Source: Eublepharis macularius | Lineage: Eukaryota > Chordata > Lepidosauria > Squamata > Eublepharidae | Length of the DNA: 64,000 nucleotides | Direction: 5' to 3' | Assembly: GCF_028583425.1 (NCBI RefSeq) | Contig: NC_072801.1 | Span: forward strand, 16,202,001 to 16,266,000 | Translations under genes and position numbers: made by a program | The notes under the pieces: generated by a model | Seen by the model: only the letters and a program-made list of their open reading frames with translations | What the model was told of the DNA's origin: nothing | Databases searched by the model: none | Shown here: one piece after another, positions 46,101 to 61,100 of the stretch | How positions within the stretch are numbered: position 1 is the first letter of the stretch | Layout of the letters: each line of letters starts with the position of its first letter

Positions 46101-49100
46101 TTGAGAAGCAGCGTAATCAGTGTTGTGGCTATTTTGGCTCCATGTGGAGGAACCGTAGTTAGTTTGGTTCTTTCCAGTTTAGCTGTTTGTATTAGCCTGT
46201 ATGATAAGGCAGTCTGCCGTCTTAGGAGACTGGAATATTTATCTTGTCTTTTTTAACAAAACATAATTATAGATGTTGCTATAAGGAAATATTTTAAGCC
46301 CTTTGCCCTTTCTCGCCTTCCACCTGTGCTGTTCCCAGAGGCAGCCTCTCATACATGCTTTCCCAGATGGGGTAAGAATCCCTCCCCCCCGCCCCCCGTT
46401 TTTTCAGTCCTTGTATCATGTTTGCCTACCACTGATCCCATTTTTTGAAAGTCTACACCAGCCATTCTAGTTCTTCCTGCCCCACAATTCCATTCCTCAG
46501 AACACCTGTACAATGGCTCTTAGTGGAGCTGTTTCTGCTGCTTGTTATGACCCTGCCTACCATTTTGGTGTGGCTGGACATAGGATTTTTAACTCCTAGA
46601 ATGTATTTTCAAGGCATCCTCACCTGTCACTCCTTCATTTCAGGAGTCTTTCCCTGCTTTTTCCTCTCCCCCAGGAATCAGCGATGAGGAGGATCAGAAG
46701 CCCGTCCGTCTTCCATTGAAGGTCCCCGTGGAGCTGCAGCCAAGGAATAACCATGCTTGGGCCCGCGTGCAGAGTTTGGCCCAGAATCCACGACTCAGGT
46801 ACCCTAAGGCCAAGAATCTTAGGATAGAGAGGCGGGTGCGAAACTGAACCAAAAAGTTGGTTTTAGAATAATATCTGCAAAAGTAAGCAAGGATGAATAA
46901 ATTGCAGTGTTTTTGTTGAAGCGTGGAATTCCGGATTCTACTAGCACAAACTATTATAATTGCTAGCAGGCATCATCTCCTCCCCCTCCCTTCATGCCCG
47001 AAGGTATAGAAGAACTTAGTTTACCCAAAATGGTTCAAATCCCAATCTAGCGTTTGCATGCATTGAATGGTTCATTCATGGCCCGGTATTTTTTCCCCTC
47101 CTTCTCTAGGGTAAATTAGTCATTTTAAAACTGTTTCTACTCTGCCTTTTTCACTACTTCAGGCCCTCGCCCCAGCAAGTTGCAGTCAACTTAAAAAGTA
47201 ACAAAAATGTCTAATTAAAAAGAGAAAACAACAGCAAAGTTACTCAACCCTGACGCCACCAGCAGAAATCCACAAAATAAAAGGAATTGCACGTTACTAA
47301 AGGCGTGAGCAAATAAAATAAATGTTCAATAAAGGAGACATATGACATGCTGCAGCTCAGAAAGGTGCCCCTTCCCTGAAAGCAACCCACCTTACATAGA
47401 GACGGGTGGAGTACCGAGCTCAGGGCCGCAGCTGCTGATCTTAAACCACAAGTGGGTTTGTATGGGAATGGTCAGTCCTTGAGATACGTTCCATCCCTGA
47501 CAGTTTTAGGGCTTCAAATGCCAACACTCTGCATTGAGCTTGCAAACAAACTCGTAGCCAGCTGTGTCAACATTTGCTGAAAGAAGATCAGTACAGCAGC
47601 ATCCACTGGACAGTCTCACTGCCGTATTTCTGAACCTGTAGAAATCTCCCAAACACTTGTGTAGAGAGCCCCTATGTATGTCATATCAGAAGTTAGCAAG
47701 GTGTAAATAACTGATGAAACCAGGCTTTTTTCCAGGAAGGGCTGTAGGAAGAAAGCGAGGAATAGCAAGACCATTTCAAGGGGAGTGAGTGAGTGAGACG
47801 ATCATTGCTGTTGGGTTCACATACGTTTTCTTTCCCCCACTGTGACTGGGGCATCACATGCTGACCTCTCCCCCATCTTTTTTGCACGGTTTGCCAGAAT
47901 GATCGTGGAACTACATCGCAAAGTCTCCAGCCTCATCGAGTTCCTGAAGCAGAAGTGGGCTCTCCATGAAGTGCGCATGGTATCCTTTACTGGGTCCAGA
48001 AGAGAGGCAGTCTCTCTTGGATTTACGCAACTTGGCGAAAATTCTTCAGGTGGTTGGCAAGATATGGTGCATATTTGGGGGGAGTCATTCCAGCGTTTGT
48101 TTGGAGATTATTAGTGTGCCTTTTTATTTTCTGAATACCGACAGAAATAGAATTAGTCATACAAGAACCAAAAAGAGCCACAGCTCTCTGGTGGAGCCTC
48201 CAGTTAGTTTGTAGAAAGTTCCAAATTCAGTGCCTGACATTTACAGTTCAAAGGAATATGGTAGCAGTGATTATATGAAAGATCTCTACCTGAGGCCCTG
48301 GAAAGGCACTGCCTGTCACAGTACACAGTCCTGACCTTACTGGACCGGTGGTCTGACTCTGCATTAGGTAGCTTCATGTGTTTACTTTGGAAAGAATTAC
48401 TTGTTGTGAAGGGATAGTGGGGGAGGTGTCAAGCCTTGTGTTAGCATGGCCGTATTCCTTAATGTCTCGTGCTCAGCGCAAAACACTAGCAGAAAGGCAG
48501 CTACAAGACTCCAGAGACTCTGAAACAAGTGGCAGCTGTTCAGAGGAAAAAATGATGCTCCATCTCTTCCCAGGAGAGAACTCTACCCTGACCCCGCTCC
48601 CTGGGGTTGCCCGAGTCGTACACTCCAAAGCTTTCTGCACGGTGCACTGGCAGGAGTCTGGCCGATGCAAGCAGAACACGAAGGACTCGCACCTGTTGCC
48701 TCCTGCCCAGATTCTAGGCATTCAGAGTGGCCAGGGGACAGCCAGGGGGCAGGTCAAATACCCACGGGGAACAGAAGGCAGGGGCGGGGCCAGGGCAGAG
48801 AGCACTGCAGAAGCAAGTAGAAACACTCAGCCCACATTTGATGCAACTGTAAATGCTGATGAGGGCTCTCCAGAGGCAGGGGTTATGGAAGGAGTCTCCC
48901 CAAGTCTCGGCGTCTCAAACTCTCTGGATAAGCCACCTTCTGGACTTCAGGACCCGGGCGGGCATCTGGAGAAGCCAGTTCCCACAGCTCAATGTGCCGA
49001 GGGAAGGGAGGCACCAGTCACCGAAGTGGACGCCCGGTTGCCACCCAGCAGCGTAAACTGCGATTGTGGCCCTATCCCCGATTTGGAGGAACTCTCTTTG

Positions 49101-52100
49101 CTTGACCCGTTTCCTCGGTACATGAAGTCTTGCCAGGATCTTATTGTCCCAGAGAAGTGTCTTTGCACAGACAGACTGAACAGGAAAGAGTTGGCCCCTC
49201 TGGGGAGCCTGTCGTCCAGGAGCACAGAGGCTGGCAGTCTCAGTGCGGTGCAGCTGGTGAGAGACCAAGGGGCATCACCCAGTTGTGGCCCATCCCCATC
49301 GGAAACTCAGGCCCTCTCCTGCTGCGGGCCACAGGCAGAAACTTGTGGCAAGGAGCTGCCGGATGCAGTAATGGAAGACTCTCAGGAGAAGCTCAGCACC
49401 TCACTGCCACCGCCGCCCCCTCAGGGACAATCCGTCGCCAAGTCTCTCAAGGATGACCCAAGCCGTCTTGTGCAACAGGTCAGAGAGGAGGGATGGAGCC
49501 TGCGAACCTCCGAGAGCCTTACCTTGGCTGAAGTCTACCTCATGATGGGCAAACCGAACAAGCTGCAGCTAGAATATGATTGGCTGGCTGTCTTGGGGCA
49601 GGAAACCCAGGAATCCGGAGAACAGGTGCCCCAAACGAAGTCTGTTTCTCCATCAGCCACTTTTCACAAACAGAAACTCCTCAACTGCCTCCTAAAACTC
49701 ATATCCACTGAAGTGAACCCCAAGCCGGTAAGTATTTATTTTTAAGGCTTTCTGACCCACTTTCCAACAGAGGTTCTCAGTGAGGGACGGGTGGGGAGCA
49801 AAAACAATGAAATGAACTTAACAACTCAGGCAGTAAATTACTGCAAAATTGAGCCTGAGAGCATGTGACTGTCCATGTGACTGGTCCAGGATTATCCAGA
49901 GAGCTTCCATGGTAGAGTGAAGATTCGAACCTGGGTCTCTAGTACTCTAATCACAACACCACACTGTCAAGCTGGTTCCACAGTTTTCAGGCTGCCCCTG
50001 AAACAGCCTGTTCAGTTGTTATTTAACACATGGTGGAATTGCTAACACTGTCTGGAGCTGATCTGCTGTGCATCTGCTTACTGAGAAGTGCTGTTTTTAA
50101 ACTGATATTTAACCTGTACATCTAAACCACTCTAATTGTCAAATGTGGATGTTAGTTTTTGAACTGTCTTCAAGGGCATCTCTGTGCAAAGAGCATTTTA
50201 GGTAGTCAAAATGGACTACATGGACCTGCTATAGAGGCACATCTATGACTGATAGATTTGCAACTGAGAGCCACTGTTGTCTGCATGGACATTAGAGTAC
50301 AAAAAGAGGGAGTTTTTCTCTCAGTTTGGGATCTGTGGAATAACATATAGCCTGCTTTTTTATTCTGTGGTAAAATATAGGAAAGAAAATAAGCAGGAAG
50401 GAGAAAATTGCCCTCACTGTAAAAACACAAATGGTCCTTCGCTGCAACTGATAGGCAGAACATTTGACAGAATAGAATCAGAGGTGAAGAGCGTAAAGGA
50501 AGAACTGTAACCACAAACATGACAGTGCCTAGTGCTTTCAAATGTTAAAACACATTTTATGTGAAAACCCCGCAAGGTGTAGGTCAGAATTATTCCTATA
50601 TTGAATACATGGAGGTGCCGACAGTGACCTTGCTAGCAAGTCCCTAAAGGGCTTCCAGATCTATGGCTCAGTGTCTCTGCTGCCCACTGAGTGGGGATTT
50701 GCAGCCATTTCTCCTGCCTTGCCCAGTAAATGACAACGTCGCATTGAATGCCATGGGACCTGCTTCCAAGCAGTCATGCAGCTAGCTAATTGCAGGCCAG
50801 CAGTGACTCAGCAAGCAGGAAAGGGTAAACCAAAGGGGATGAGAGAAAGTCATCCTTTGTTGCAATCAGAAGGAAAAATGGCTGCTGTCTCTGTAAAACA
50901 AAGTTAGGGACCTTCTGTTGGGAAAGTCACTAGTACTGGAATATCACAACTGAGCAAGATCAGTGGATTTTTTTAAAAAATTCATTACTATTTTAAATAG
51001 CCAGATATATAGAGAGAGGGGTCACCTGGAGGCAGTTTCAAGTCGCCATTGGCAACCAGACAACCTGTTAATGACAACTCTTGTAACGAGCCACTTTTTA
51101 CTCTGCTAAAAAGCGGGGCTTAAATTAAACAGCCCTTTTTTAATTTGTTTAAAGCTGTAGCATTTCTTATGTGTTTGTGTACTAGAAAATGGAAAAGGAA
51201 CTATGATGTGGCCTTTTTTCTAATCATATTATATTAAATTGGATTGTCGACCAGAAGTAACATAAAAAATTTAGAGCAATACTTTTAAAAAGGCTGGGGC
51301 AGAAAACGTAGTCTTTGTGGTCCATAGGGGATCATTACTGAGCATAAACAAATGGGAAATTTCGCTCTGATCCAAATCTGCCCTTCTAGGATTCCGTAAC
51401 CTAAGCAGACCAATTTTCCTTCCCCTTCTGGTTTTGTTTTTGATCTTGAACCTCCTTCAATATCCATACCTTGTAGGGTCGTGAACATGCTCAGCAGTTT
51501 GAGGGTGTAAATTAAACAAAGTCCATATTTTTCTGCATTTCTGTCTCCTGAGTATGTAAGAAATGCCAGCTTGTCTGTAGTTGCCCCTGTTTTGCCATCA
51601 TCTTTATGGGCACAGCATCATCAGATTTGCTTTTAGGAGCATTTAAAAAAAAAAAAAGGACAGTAAATTCCTTGTTAGATTGATGCTACCAATTGGTTGG
51701 AGAAGGTTGACTTTTCATTGTTAGCATCCTGGTTGCACTTATTCCAGAGGCATCACTCTGGCCATTGTCTGGAGAAAACATGCAGAACTACAAAATTCAG
51801 TGCTGTGTGCAGCCTGGTAATTTTTCAAATTAAGGTTGGATCAACTTCTATTCAGTAGGAGCTTCTGAGTTCCGTGGAACACTTCCTCCGCTATAAGGCA
51901 AAAGGGTGCTTCCAACCTAGGCCCAAGCTTGTTCTCTTGGAAGCTTCTGTTGGGTGTGCCACCAAGAAGGCAGATCTTCAAGAGGCCTGATTTTTTCCCC
52001 CAGCCATATGAGCTGTTTCTGACAGCAACTGGGACTCAGACTCCTGTTCTTTTCAGGCTCCAGAAACTAGCACTGTTGCAACATCCCCGATCAAGCCCAT

Positions 52101-55100
52101 GCAAGAGGAGCACACGCTGACCCCTCCAGGGAAGGTCATTGCGATTAGCACCCGAAGTCCAGGCTGTACACGCAATCAGCCCGCCCTTCGCAACAAAACC
52201 TTTTCTCCTGGAACCACTTCCAGCCCCTCAGGTGAGTAAGTCATGGAGAAAAAAAATCACAAGTGAGTAGCAGCCAAGCTGATTTGCTTTGGGTTTTTTT
52301 CTTCCAGGCACCACTACCAAGCATGGCATTAAAACCCTCTCCAGATTCTGAAACATAACACACTTATGGAACCATGGCAGGGTTTTTGGGGTTTTCTTTT
52401 AGCCGAGAGCAGTGACTTTCTGACTTCTGAAAGCCTGTTTGAAATCCAGTTGCAGAGTCTCTGCCTGCCTGCCTGCCACAGGATTGCCCTGTGCTGCTGA
52501 GGATTCTGGGGACGGGGAGATGTTTTGCGGTTGCCCTTGCCCTATGCGAGCATGGCAGTGCACCACAGAAGCATGTCTGAACTTCCCCTGCCCTGCCACT
52601 GTACATGGGAGGGAAGAGCTATACAGCTTGCCTTTCCTTGCTGATCTTTTGAGTGCCCGCTGCATTGCCATGGCAGTTCGTGTGACGCTCAGCCTGCCCT
52701 CCCCTTCCCTGAAGAAACTGTTAGCGGGTTTCAGGCCATTTTTTCAGGTGTGGTTTCCTCTGTTGGGAGTTGCCTAGGCTATGGAGCCGTCTTTGCTGCT
52801 GGCCCACATGGTAAATTACAAGTTGGAGTGTTCCCTGGGGAAATAAAATATGTCTTGAGTCCGGCATGACCCAACCCAGGCTAGCCGCTCAATCTACCTA
52901 ACCTGGGAGAACCAGCAAGTATCCATCGTGTCTGATTCCTGGTTCACAGTTCTTGCTCCACAGTTACCTGCAGCCCAGCACTAGCGCTGCTGCACCGGTT
53001 CTTCCGAAACATAGGAACAAAGGCAGGTTTGGGCGGAGGGGGGGGGGAGTGACCATCAACTTCTAAAGAATGTCTCTGGTGGAAAAATCAGGTCTGGCTT
53101 CTCATTGAACACCAATATTTTTGTATTCTTTCAGGTTTGAGAAACCCCTCTAGATCGCTGTTGGCTGGCCCTTCCAGTTCCAGAGGCCCCGATGCTGACG
53201 GTGGGCTCTTTGCAGTTCCCACAACCCTCCCGCCCAACAGCAGGCACGGGAAGCCTTTCTTGCCTAGCAAAGAAACGGAGCTGACCATCCGGCAGCACTT
53301 GGACACAATCAGTGTAAGTTACTCTGAAGGATCTCAAAGTACCAGAATGCACCCATTGTGTGTCCGGGATACTCGTAAAGAATCAGTCCAGCTTCTCTAA
53401 GGCCGGGCGGCTAAAAATGGTTTCATTCCATGTCACACCACCATTTTCCAGGGATCCCATTTGAAAGTGGAACTTGCAAAGTCCAAGGTGACATTGAAGA
53501 GTGATTGGCTAAGGCTAAAGATACGGAGATTTGGACGACTAAAATGCTTCCTTTCTCTTCCCATCTGAGAGGAAGCACAGTGTGTGTGTGTGTGAGGTGT
53601 GAACAATCTTGTATGACATAAATGTTATCTTTTGGAATGAGTAAAAAAATAAATCAAATTTTACTTGCTCATACTGTGAGAATAACGCAGATTGTCATGT
53701 AAGATAATCTGTGGCGTTAGAGAGCGATTGCTGCTGTGGGTATTGTAGACAAATACAATATTTTAAATCCAGGGTATGTTTCTAGACCCAGAGGGGCAGT
53801 GCCTTCTTCATGAGAGGAGCAATCGGGGTCCTCTTTCCCTTGTGGATAGCTGCTTGCTTTTCTCTGGTGATGTTTAAAACAAAGATTGTGTACTTGGGTT
53901 GCTTTCAGTGCAATCCTATGGAGAGTTACTCGTCTAAGGCCATTGACTTCAATGCGCTTAGACTGGTGTAACTCTGCATAGGATTGCAATGTTTGAGTGC
54001 AGAAGTTAGCATCATGTGCTCTCTTTCTCTAGTACTGGGAATATTGTAATTTTGCCTGTAGGAAATGAAGGCATTAATATTTGTAATTTTTATAAATATG
54101 CCAAATACTACAGTTTTACAATCCATAATGTATTTTATGTTGTTAAAGCAGGAGAATTTGTTTAGGTTCAATAAGAAAACAAATACTGCATATATTCTGC
54201 ATATATTTCAATTTTTCTCAGCCTTTTCTGGTAGAATTACCCACCCACGGCTCCAAAATTTAAGGCACTGTTAGGTCTGTGGCTACAGCTGAGGAGATTG
54301 TACCCAGGGTCCTGAAACATGGATTTTGTCCTACTTAAGCCGTCAGTTGGACTTTGCGATAAATGCAAGTCTGTCCTGCAGGCATAACCTATTCCATAAT
54401 AGCATCCACCTTCTTCACGGCCTCAGTGTAGTCGCATGGATGAAGTCTGCACCTGTGCAGGGCTAATTCTGAAACAGCCTGTAGCCTTCTATACTGGATC
54501 AGACCCAACGTCTGTTGAGTCCATCATCCTGAGCTACAGTGATCAGCTATGTGCTCCCAGAGGGGCATACAAGCATGGCATGGAGGTCAAAGCCCCTTCC
54601 TTTTTTCTTTTTCTTTGACCCCTCTAAAAATTGGCATTTGGAGGTCTCACCGCCGCTGAATGTAGAAACTCCATTTAGACATCATGGCTAACAAGCCACT
54701 GATGGATCTCTCCTCCATGAGTTTGTCTTAATCCCTTTCACAGCCAATTAAACTATGATTTGTGAATTCCACAAATTGATTAGTTACCAAGTGAAAAAGT
54801 GATTCCTTTTTGTCTGTTTTGAGCAGTGGGAAAAGAAGATGTCAGTACTTCTTGAAAAGGTGCTTTTGTTGCTTTATTTTCAGATGCAGTCTGATTTCTT
54901 CTTGCCAAAGCCAAAGAAATTGCGTAACAGACACCTGCGAAAACCGCTAGTAGTACAGGTCAGAGAAAATGACTAACTGGAATATATGTTCTGGGTATCA
55001 AGTTGTGTTTGTGAACAGATTTGACGTGGCTTCTCTCTTTCCTTGAAGCAGACCGTTGCAAACTGGTTCCTGCTCTGGTTTGGATTCCCAACCATACTTC

Positions 55101-58100
55101 CGTTTTGTGTTGTAGAGGCAGTCCTCCACTGAGGAGCACCTTTCTGCAGCATAAAGCACAGAGAAATGCTCTCATCAGTGGAGGACTCACAGAGCACAGG
55201 TGGAAACAGTGCTTAGGATCCCAATTTATGTGACCAAATTCTCACGTTAAAACTTTTCTGCAGTGCTTGGCTGTTACTCGCTGCTTCAGCGTTAGTTGAG
55301 GACAGTTTTAACAAGCACTTAAAATGGGGATTCTTGCAGGGGAAAAGCCAACAACCAAAGATGCTCTTCTTAAGAAGAGCACTGCTGGATCAGACCAGTG
55401 GTCCATTGACACTAACAATCTGATTCACACCTCTGTTGTGTCCCCCTTCAGTTGTCCTTTTTCTATTTCAAATCTGAAAACTCCTAGGCTCTGTAGCCTT
55501 TTCTGGTAGGAAACATGCTGCAGCCCCTTAATCATCTGGGTTGTTCTTTTCTGGTCTTTTTTCAAGCTTTTCTGTGTAATATCAGATGAATTTGATTATG
55601 AGGCATCCATCTGTGTCGAGGCTGGGGTGTTCTCAGCCTCTCTGGTGATAAAATGCATGCCTTTTTCTTTACCCTTCTTAATGTGAGATGAAAAACATAA
55701 TGGTAACAGTCTTGAAATACCATTTTTTAAAGTTTTCAAAGTCCCTTTGTTTTGCTTCCTTTCTCAGAGAACCCTGCTCCCCAGGCCATCTGGAAATCCC
55801 TCCCAGCATGTCTGTTCCTTCTCCATCTTGTCTAACTCATCTGTAGCAGGTAAGGCTCCATTGGGCACATACTCTGTATTGGGTGTTCAGTCCGCCGTGA
55901 GCAAGTGACAGAATGGGAAGATGCCCCTTCAACCCATTATATCTCATTTTGTCTCAGGGGCTCATCTTTGGTTCTGAGCCAAAGTAGTTAAATCATCCAG
56001 TAACTCATTTATCAGCTTAACTAATGGTGCATTTTAAGATTTGCCTTAAAATGTGAGATAGACTAATTTAAAACCTCACTCGCTTTGCAGCAGTAACTAG
56101 ACATCACTGTTTGGCAGAACATGTCTGTCTGTCTCTGTCTTGTCTGTCAAGAGGAATTTTATCCAGCCTTTCTGCCCTCATAGGGCCACCAAGCGGCTAC
56201 CCAGAGGCCTGCATGCTTTGTAGCTTTACTTTCCGCACAGAAGTTAAACAACCTCCTGTTTACCTTATAACTCAACAACGTCTTAATCTTAAACATAAAC
56301 TTTTCATGCAGAAGTATTATTTACACACTGTGTGTGTATGTTTGTGTGTGTGTGTGTGTGTATAAATATAAATTATATTTATAATTTCAGTGTTATACAA
56401 GATTTGTATAAGATGTATCTGTATAGTCTTTGTTCTTCCATGCCACCCAAAGTGCTCTCATATTTGGCAGCTTCTAACCTGAAATTCTTTATTTGCAGGA
56501 AGAGGATCTTTCCGGCCGATCCACTCCTCCCTTACTAAAGCTGCCGTGTCCCGCCCCATCATTCCAAAGGTTCTTCCAGCGCAAACCACCAACCATCTGC
56601 CTAGTAGGTTTCTCTTCGGAAACGGGAGAGCCAGAGAGAGAGTGTTATGGTTGCCGTGAAGAAGAAGAAAGCAGCTTCTGATGGCATTCTCCAGTCTTGT
56701 TCCATTTGTAGGGCGCTCTGAGCAATAGATACAAACTACGGGTTGGATCTAACCAGCTTTTCTGCTGGTGAAAAAGGAAGGGGGCATCCTCTTTGACCAC
56801 CCAAAAAGGCTGTGCAGAGCATCCTGGGATCTGCATGTCAGCTTTTATGGGGGGAGTGTCTGTGATGCGACAAGGTCTACTGTTTTGCTGTTCTGCTGTT
56901 GTTAAGTCTTCTCTAACTTTCCCTTCTTCCGTTCAAAGGCACGATTGATCTGGCAGCCCAAAGTGCCGGTATTATCCCAAGCAGCCCTCTGCCTGTCCTA
57001 GACACTGAAGGCTTATCTGGCGTTTCCCCATTGTCTCCAGATGCTGTGGCCGCAGTGGTCACAGGGCAGGACTCAACAGTACATCAGAACGGAGGCACCT
57101 TGGCTTCTGTAACGGTCAGTTCTTTTCCTCTGGCTCGTCTAAATATTTTAATGTTGCTCACAAACTATAACCAGATGGACAACCTTACTCAGTAAGATTT
57201 TAACTTGGGGCCCAACTTCTCCTTTCACCTTTTTCACCTATTTTACCATATATGGCTTCTCTGTACCTAGTGGGCACACATTCCCCTCCCCAAGTCATAC
57301 TCCGAATATTTAACTGGTTAGTTTAAACCAAGATGTAAAATTTTACCCTTCCCCACAGGATGACTTTTTTGCTCCCACCCCTTCCTGTTCATTCATTCAT
57401 TTTCATTTCATTTATTATGATCAAAGCTCAGCCAGCATCAGCTTAACAGTACGATCTACACACAAACACAAAGTCTGTATGAAGGCAATAACATTTATAG
57501 CCTCATCATAGTCTAATTTCAGTAATACGTGCTGATTAATAAAAGATTTTGAGTATCTGCGTCTTTGTTAACCTAGCCAAAGCACAGCGTTTAGCCACTT
57601 TGAAGATGGTCTCATTAGAACAATCTGTGAGGATTTTTTGATCCCCGCTCTCTTGCTGTCAAGAACATATTGCCATTGTCATCCCAAGGCTTGCGTGTGA
57701 GATTATCTCTTGCAAACATATTATTCCATTGCGCCTCTAACTGTTCAGCAGTAACAATGTGAGCAAACATCTGAATAAGCTCGAAGATCCATGGTGGGGA
57801 GGGGAATCCTTGAATGTGTGAAAGCAGCCCGTTGAAAATTCAAGAGAGCTCCAAAGCTGGGTTTCCAGTGGTAGCACATCAGGGTTCCTGGTGGGTCCCA
57901 AGTCAGCCCCAACCGCCTCCTCTTCCTTGTGTTCCAGCGCTTGGAATTTTTCAGAGGTTTTTCGGAGTGGTGGGCGGGGAGATCACCGAAGGAATGATGA
58001 ATAAGGCAGAATTAAAATAGGAATAAACACACAGTATTTGATGCAGTGTATTTGCTTCCACAAGCTTCTCCTATGCAGGCAGTCACAGGGTGGCAGACTT

Positions 58101-61100
58101 GATCACAGCCCTTTCCTGCAAATTTTTCACTCTGTGAACATGGAACTTAAGCATTTTGGACTGGCTTTTTTTTCTAGGGCTCAGGCACTGAATGTCGAGT
58201 TCCTTTCCTTGGTCTCCCATCACAACCTGATCAAGAGGCAATCCCTGATGGCTTCCAGGTTAGTGTATGAATCCATTGAGTGGCAGCCACTCTAACTACA
58301 TAGTGATGTCCTGCTTTCATTCATTCATTAACCTTTCATTAACATCTGCCTCCATTCCTGAGGACTGGAAGGTAGCTAATGTCACCCCCATCTTTAAAAA
58401 GGGTTCCAGAGGAGATACGGGAAATTACAGGCCAGTCAGTCTAAAGTCAATACCGGGTAAGTTGGTGGAAACCGTTATTAAAGATAGAATTAGTAGGCAC
58501 ATTGATGAACAAAAGCTATTGAGAAAGACTCAACATAGATTCTGTAAGGGAAGATCTTGTCTCACGAACCTGTTAAGAGTTCTTTGAGGGAGTGAACAAA
58601 CATGTGGACAAGGGGGAACCAATAGATGTTGTCTACCTGGACTTCCAGAAAGCTTTTGATAAAGTTCCTCATCAAAGGCTGCTAAGTAAGCTCAATAGTG
58701 ATGGGGTAAAAGGACAAGTCCTCTTGTGGATCAAAAACTGGCTAATGAATAGGAAGCAGAGAGTGAGTATTAATGGGCAATATTCACAGTGGAGGGTGGT
58801 AACAGTATTGGGTCTGGTGCTTTTTAACTTGTTCATTAATGATTCGGAGTTTGGAGTAAGCTGTGAAGTGGCTAAGTTTGCGGATGACACTAAATTGTTC
58901 AGGGTGGTGAGAGCCAGGGAGGATTGTGAGGCACTCCAAAGGGATCTGTCGAGGCTGGGCAAGTGGGTGTCAATGTGGCAAATGAGGTTCAATGTGGCCA
59001 AGTGCAAAGTAATGCACATTAGGGCCAAAAATCTTAAACAGTGATGGGGGCCAAACTGGCAGAGACTGACCAATAGAGAGATCTTGGAGTCGTGGTAGAT
59101 AACTCACTGAAAATGTCAATACGGTGTGCGACAGCAATAAAAAAGGCCAATGCTATGCTGGAGATTATTAGGAAGGGAATTGAAAACAAATCAGCTAGTA
59201 TCATAATGCCCCTGTATAAACTAATGGTACGGCCTCATTTGGAATACTGTGTACAATTCTGGTCACCACACCTCAAAAAAGATACTATAGCGCTGGAAAA
59301 AGTGCAGAAAAGGGCAACTAGAATGATTAAAGGGATGGATCACTTCCCCTATGAAGAAAGGTTAAAGCGCTTGGGGCTCTTTAGCTTGGAGTAACAATGA
59401 CTGAGGGGTGACATGATAGTGGTTTACAAGATTATGCATGGGATAGAGAAGGTAGAGTAAGAAGTATTTTTCTCCCTTTCTCACAATACAAGAACTTGTG
59501 GGCACTCCATGAAATTGCTGAGCAGTCGGGTTAGAATGGATAAAAAGAAGTACTTCACCCAAAGAGTGATTAAGACATGGAATTCACTGCCACAGGAGGT
59601 GGTGGCAGCTTCAAGCATAGACAGCTTCAAGAGGGGATTTGGATAAAGATATGGAGCAGAGGTCCATCAGTGGCTATTAGCCACAAGGTATAGATGGAAC
59701 TCTCTGTCTAGGGCAGTGATGCTCTGTACTCTTGGTGTTTGGGGGGGGGGGCAATCAGTGGGAGGGCTTCTAGTGTCCCTTCCCCACTGGCAGACCTCCT
59801 GAGGACACTTGGTTTTTTGGGCACTGTGTGACACATTGGCCTGATCCAACATGACTTCTCTTATGTTCTTATGCTTTACCTGAGCGTATCTTGCACAGGC
59901 TGCACTGGAAGGTTTTTATTATATCATTGATGGATGTAACTCATCTGTATAAATATCTGCAGTTTGGCTTAGAACAATAAGAGTTGTTACAGAACATCAG
60001 AAAAAGAAAACAAGATAAAAACAGCAACTAAAGAAGAGGAAGCAAATGCATTAAAACTGGAGCCAAGTATAAATGTAGGAAACTCTTTAAAAAGCAGCCA
60101 GGATAAGCCCATTAAAAGAAACAATACATTGAACAAAGGAGAATCTGATGGCAAAAATTAATAGAACTCAAAACTACATTGGGGTGTGTAGACCATCCAA
60201 CTTCCTTAGGGCCTGTTGCAGGACTAATGAAAGGTCATTCAATTGTGAAGGCCTGTGGCTTAATGAGAGAGCATCTGCTTAGCATGCAGAGGTTCCCTGG
60301 TTCAATTCCCGGCATCTCCAGTTAAAAGGATGAGGGAGTAAGTGATGTGAAAGACCTCTGGCTGAGACCCTGGAGATCCACTGCCAGTCTGAGTAAGCAA
60401 TACTGAACTTGATGGACTGATAGCCTGATTCAGTATAAGACAGCTTCATGTGTTCATGCCAGGAGCCCCTGCAGTATCAACTCAGGAACGGGCTTAGAGC
60501 CAGGAGACCTGGTTTTAGCTGCAGCCTTGAAGAAGAGAGAGTTGTGAGCAACACTTCCGATTGTCCAAAAAATGGAATTGAGCAGGTCAAAGACAAGGGT
60601 TTGGTCAGTCGTGCAGTGCAGTGGATAACTTTTATTCCCAAGCCAAGTATAAAGTTTCTTAGGTTTGCATTGCTGGTATCCCATCTGTCAAATTGAGCAT
60701 ATCCGGGTAGGACTGCACAGGGAAGAAATGATTGGCAAAGAGTTGCAGACGCGCAGCCTGATAGGAGCATTTCTGTGCATTTAAAAGCAAAGTGCCATTG
60801 CAAAAGCATCAGAAAATGTATACCAACTTCCGTGTTGTGCTTGTTAAACAGGGAACACCGGTTCTTTCTCTGCCTGAACTTCCCAAAACTACTCTCCAGA
60901 ATGGCCTTCCCACTCCTCCACTTTCCTCCTCTGAAGCCTCCACCACTCGCCTGTCTCCTCCAAATGTCTCCGCCCTCCTGGATATCTCTCTTCCTGGACC
61001 CCCTGAGGATGTGCTGTCTCAGGGAGAGCCCGCCACTCAGATCAGCGACTCGATCATTGAAATTGCAATCAGCTCTGGGCAGTATGGTAAGAGGATAAAC

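Noticed and set aside
60240-60310. Functional tRNA-Ala gene
   Set aside because: Acceptor arms do not pair and a SINE body follows; it is a tRNA-derived SINE head.
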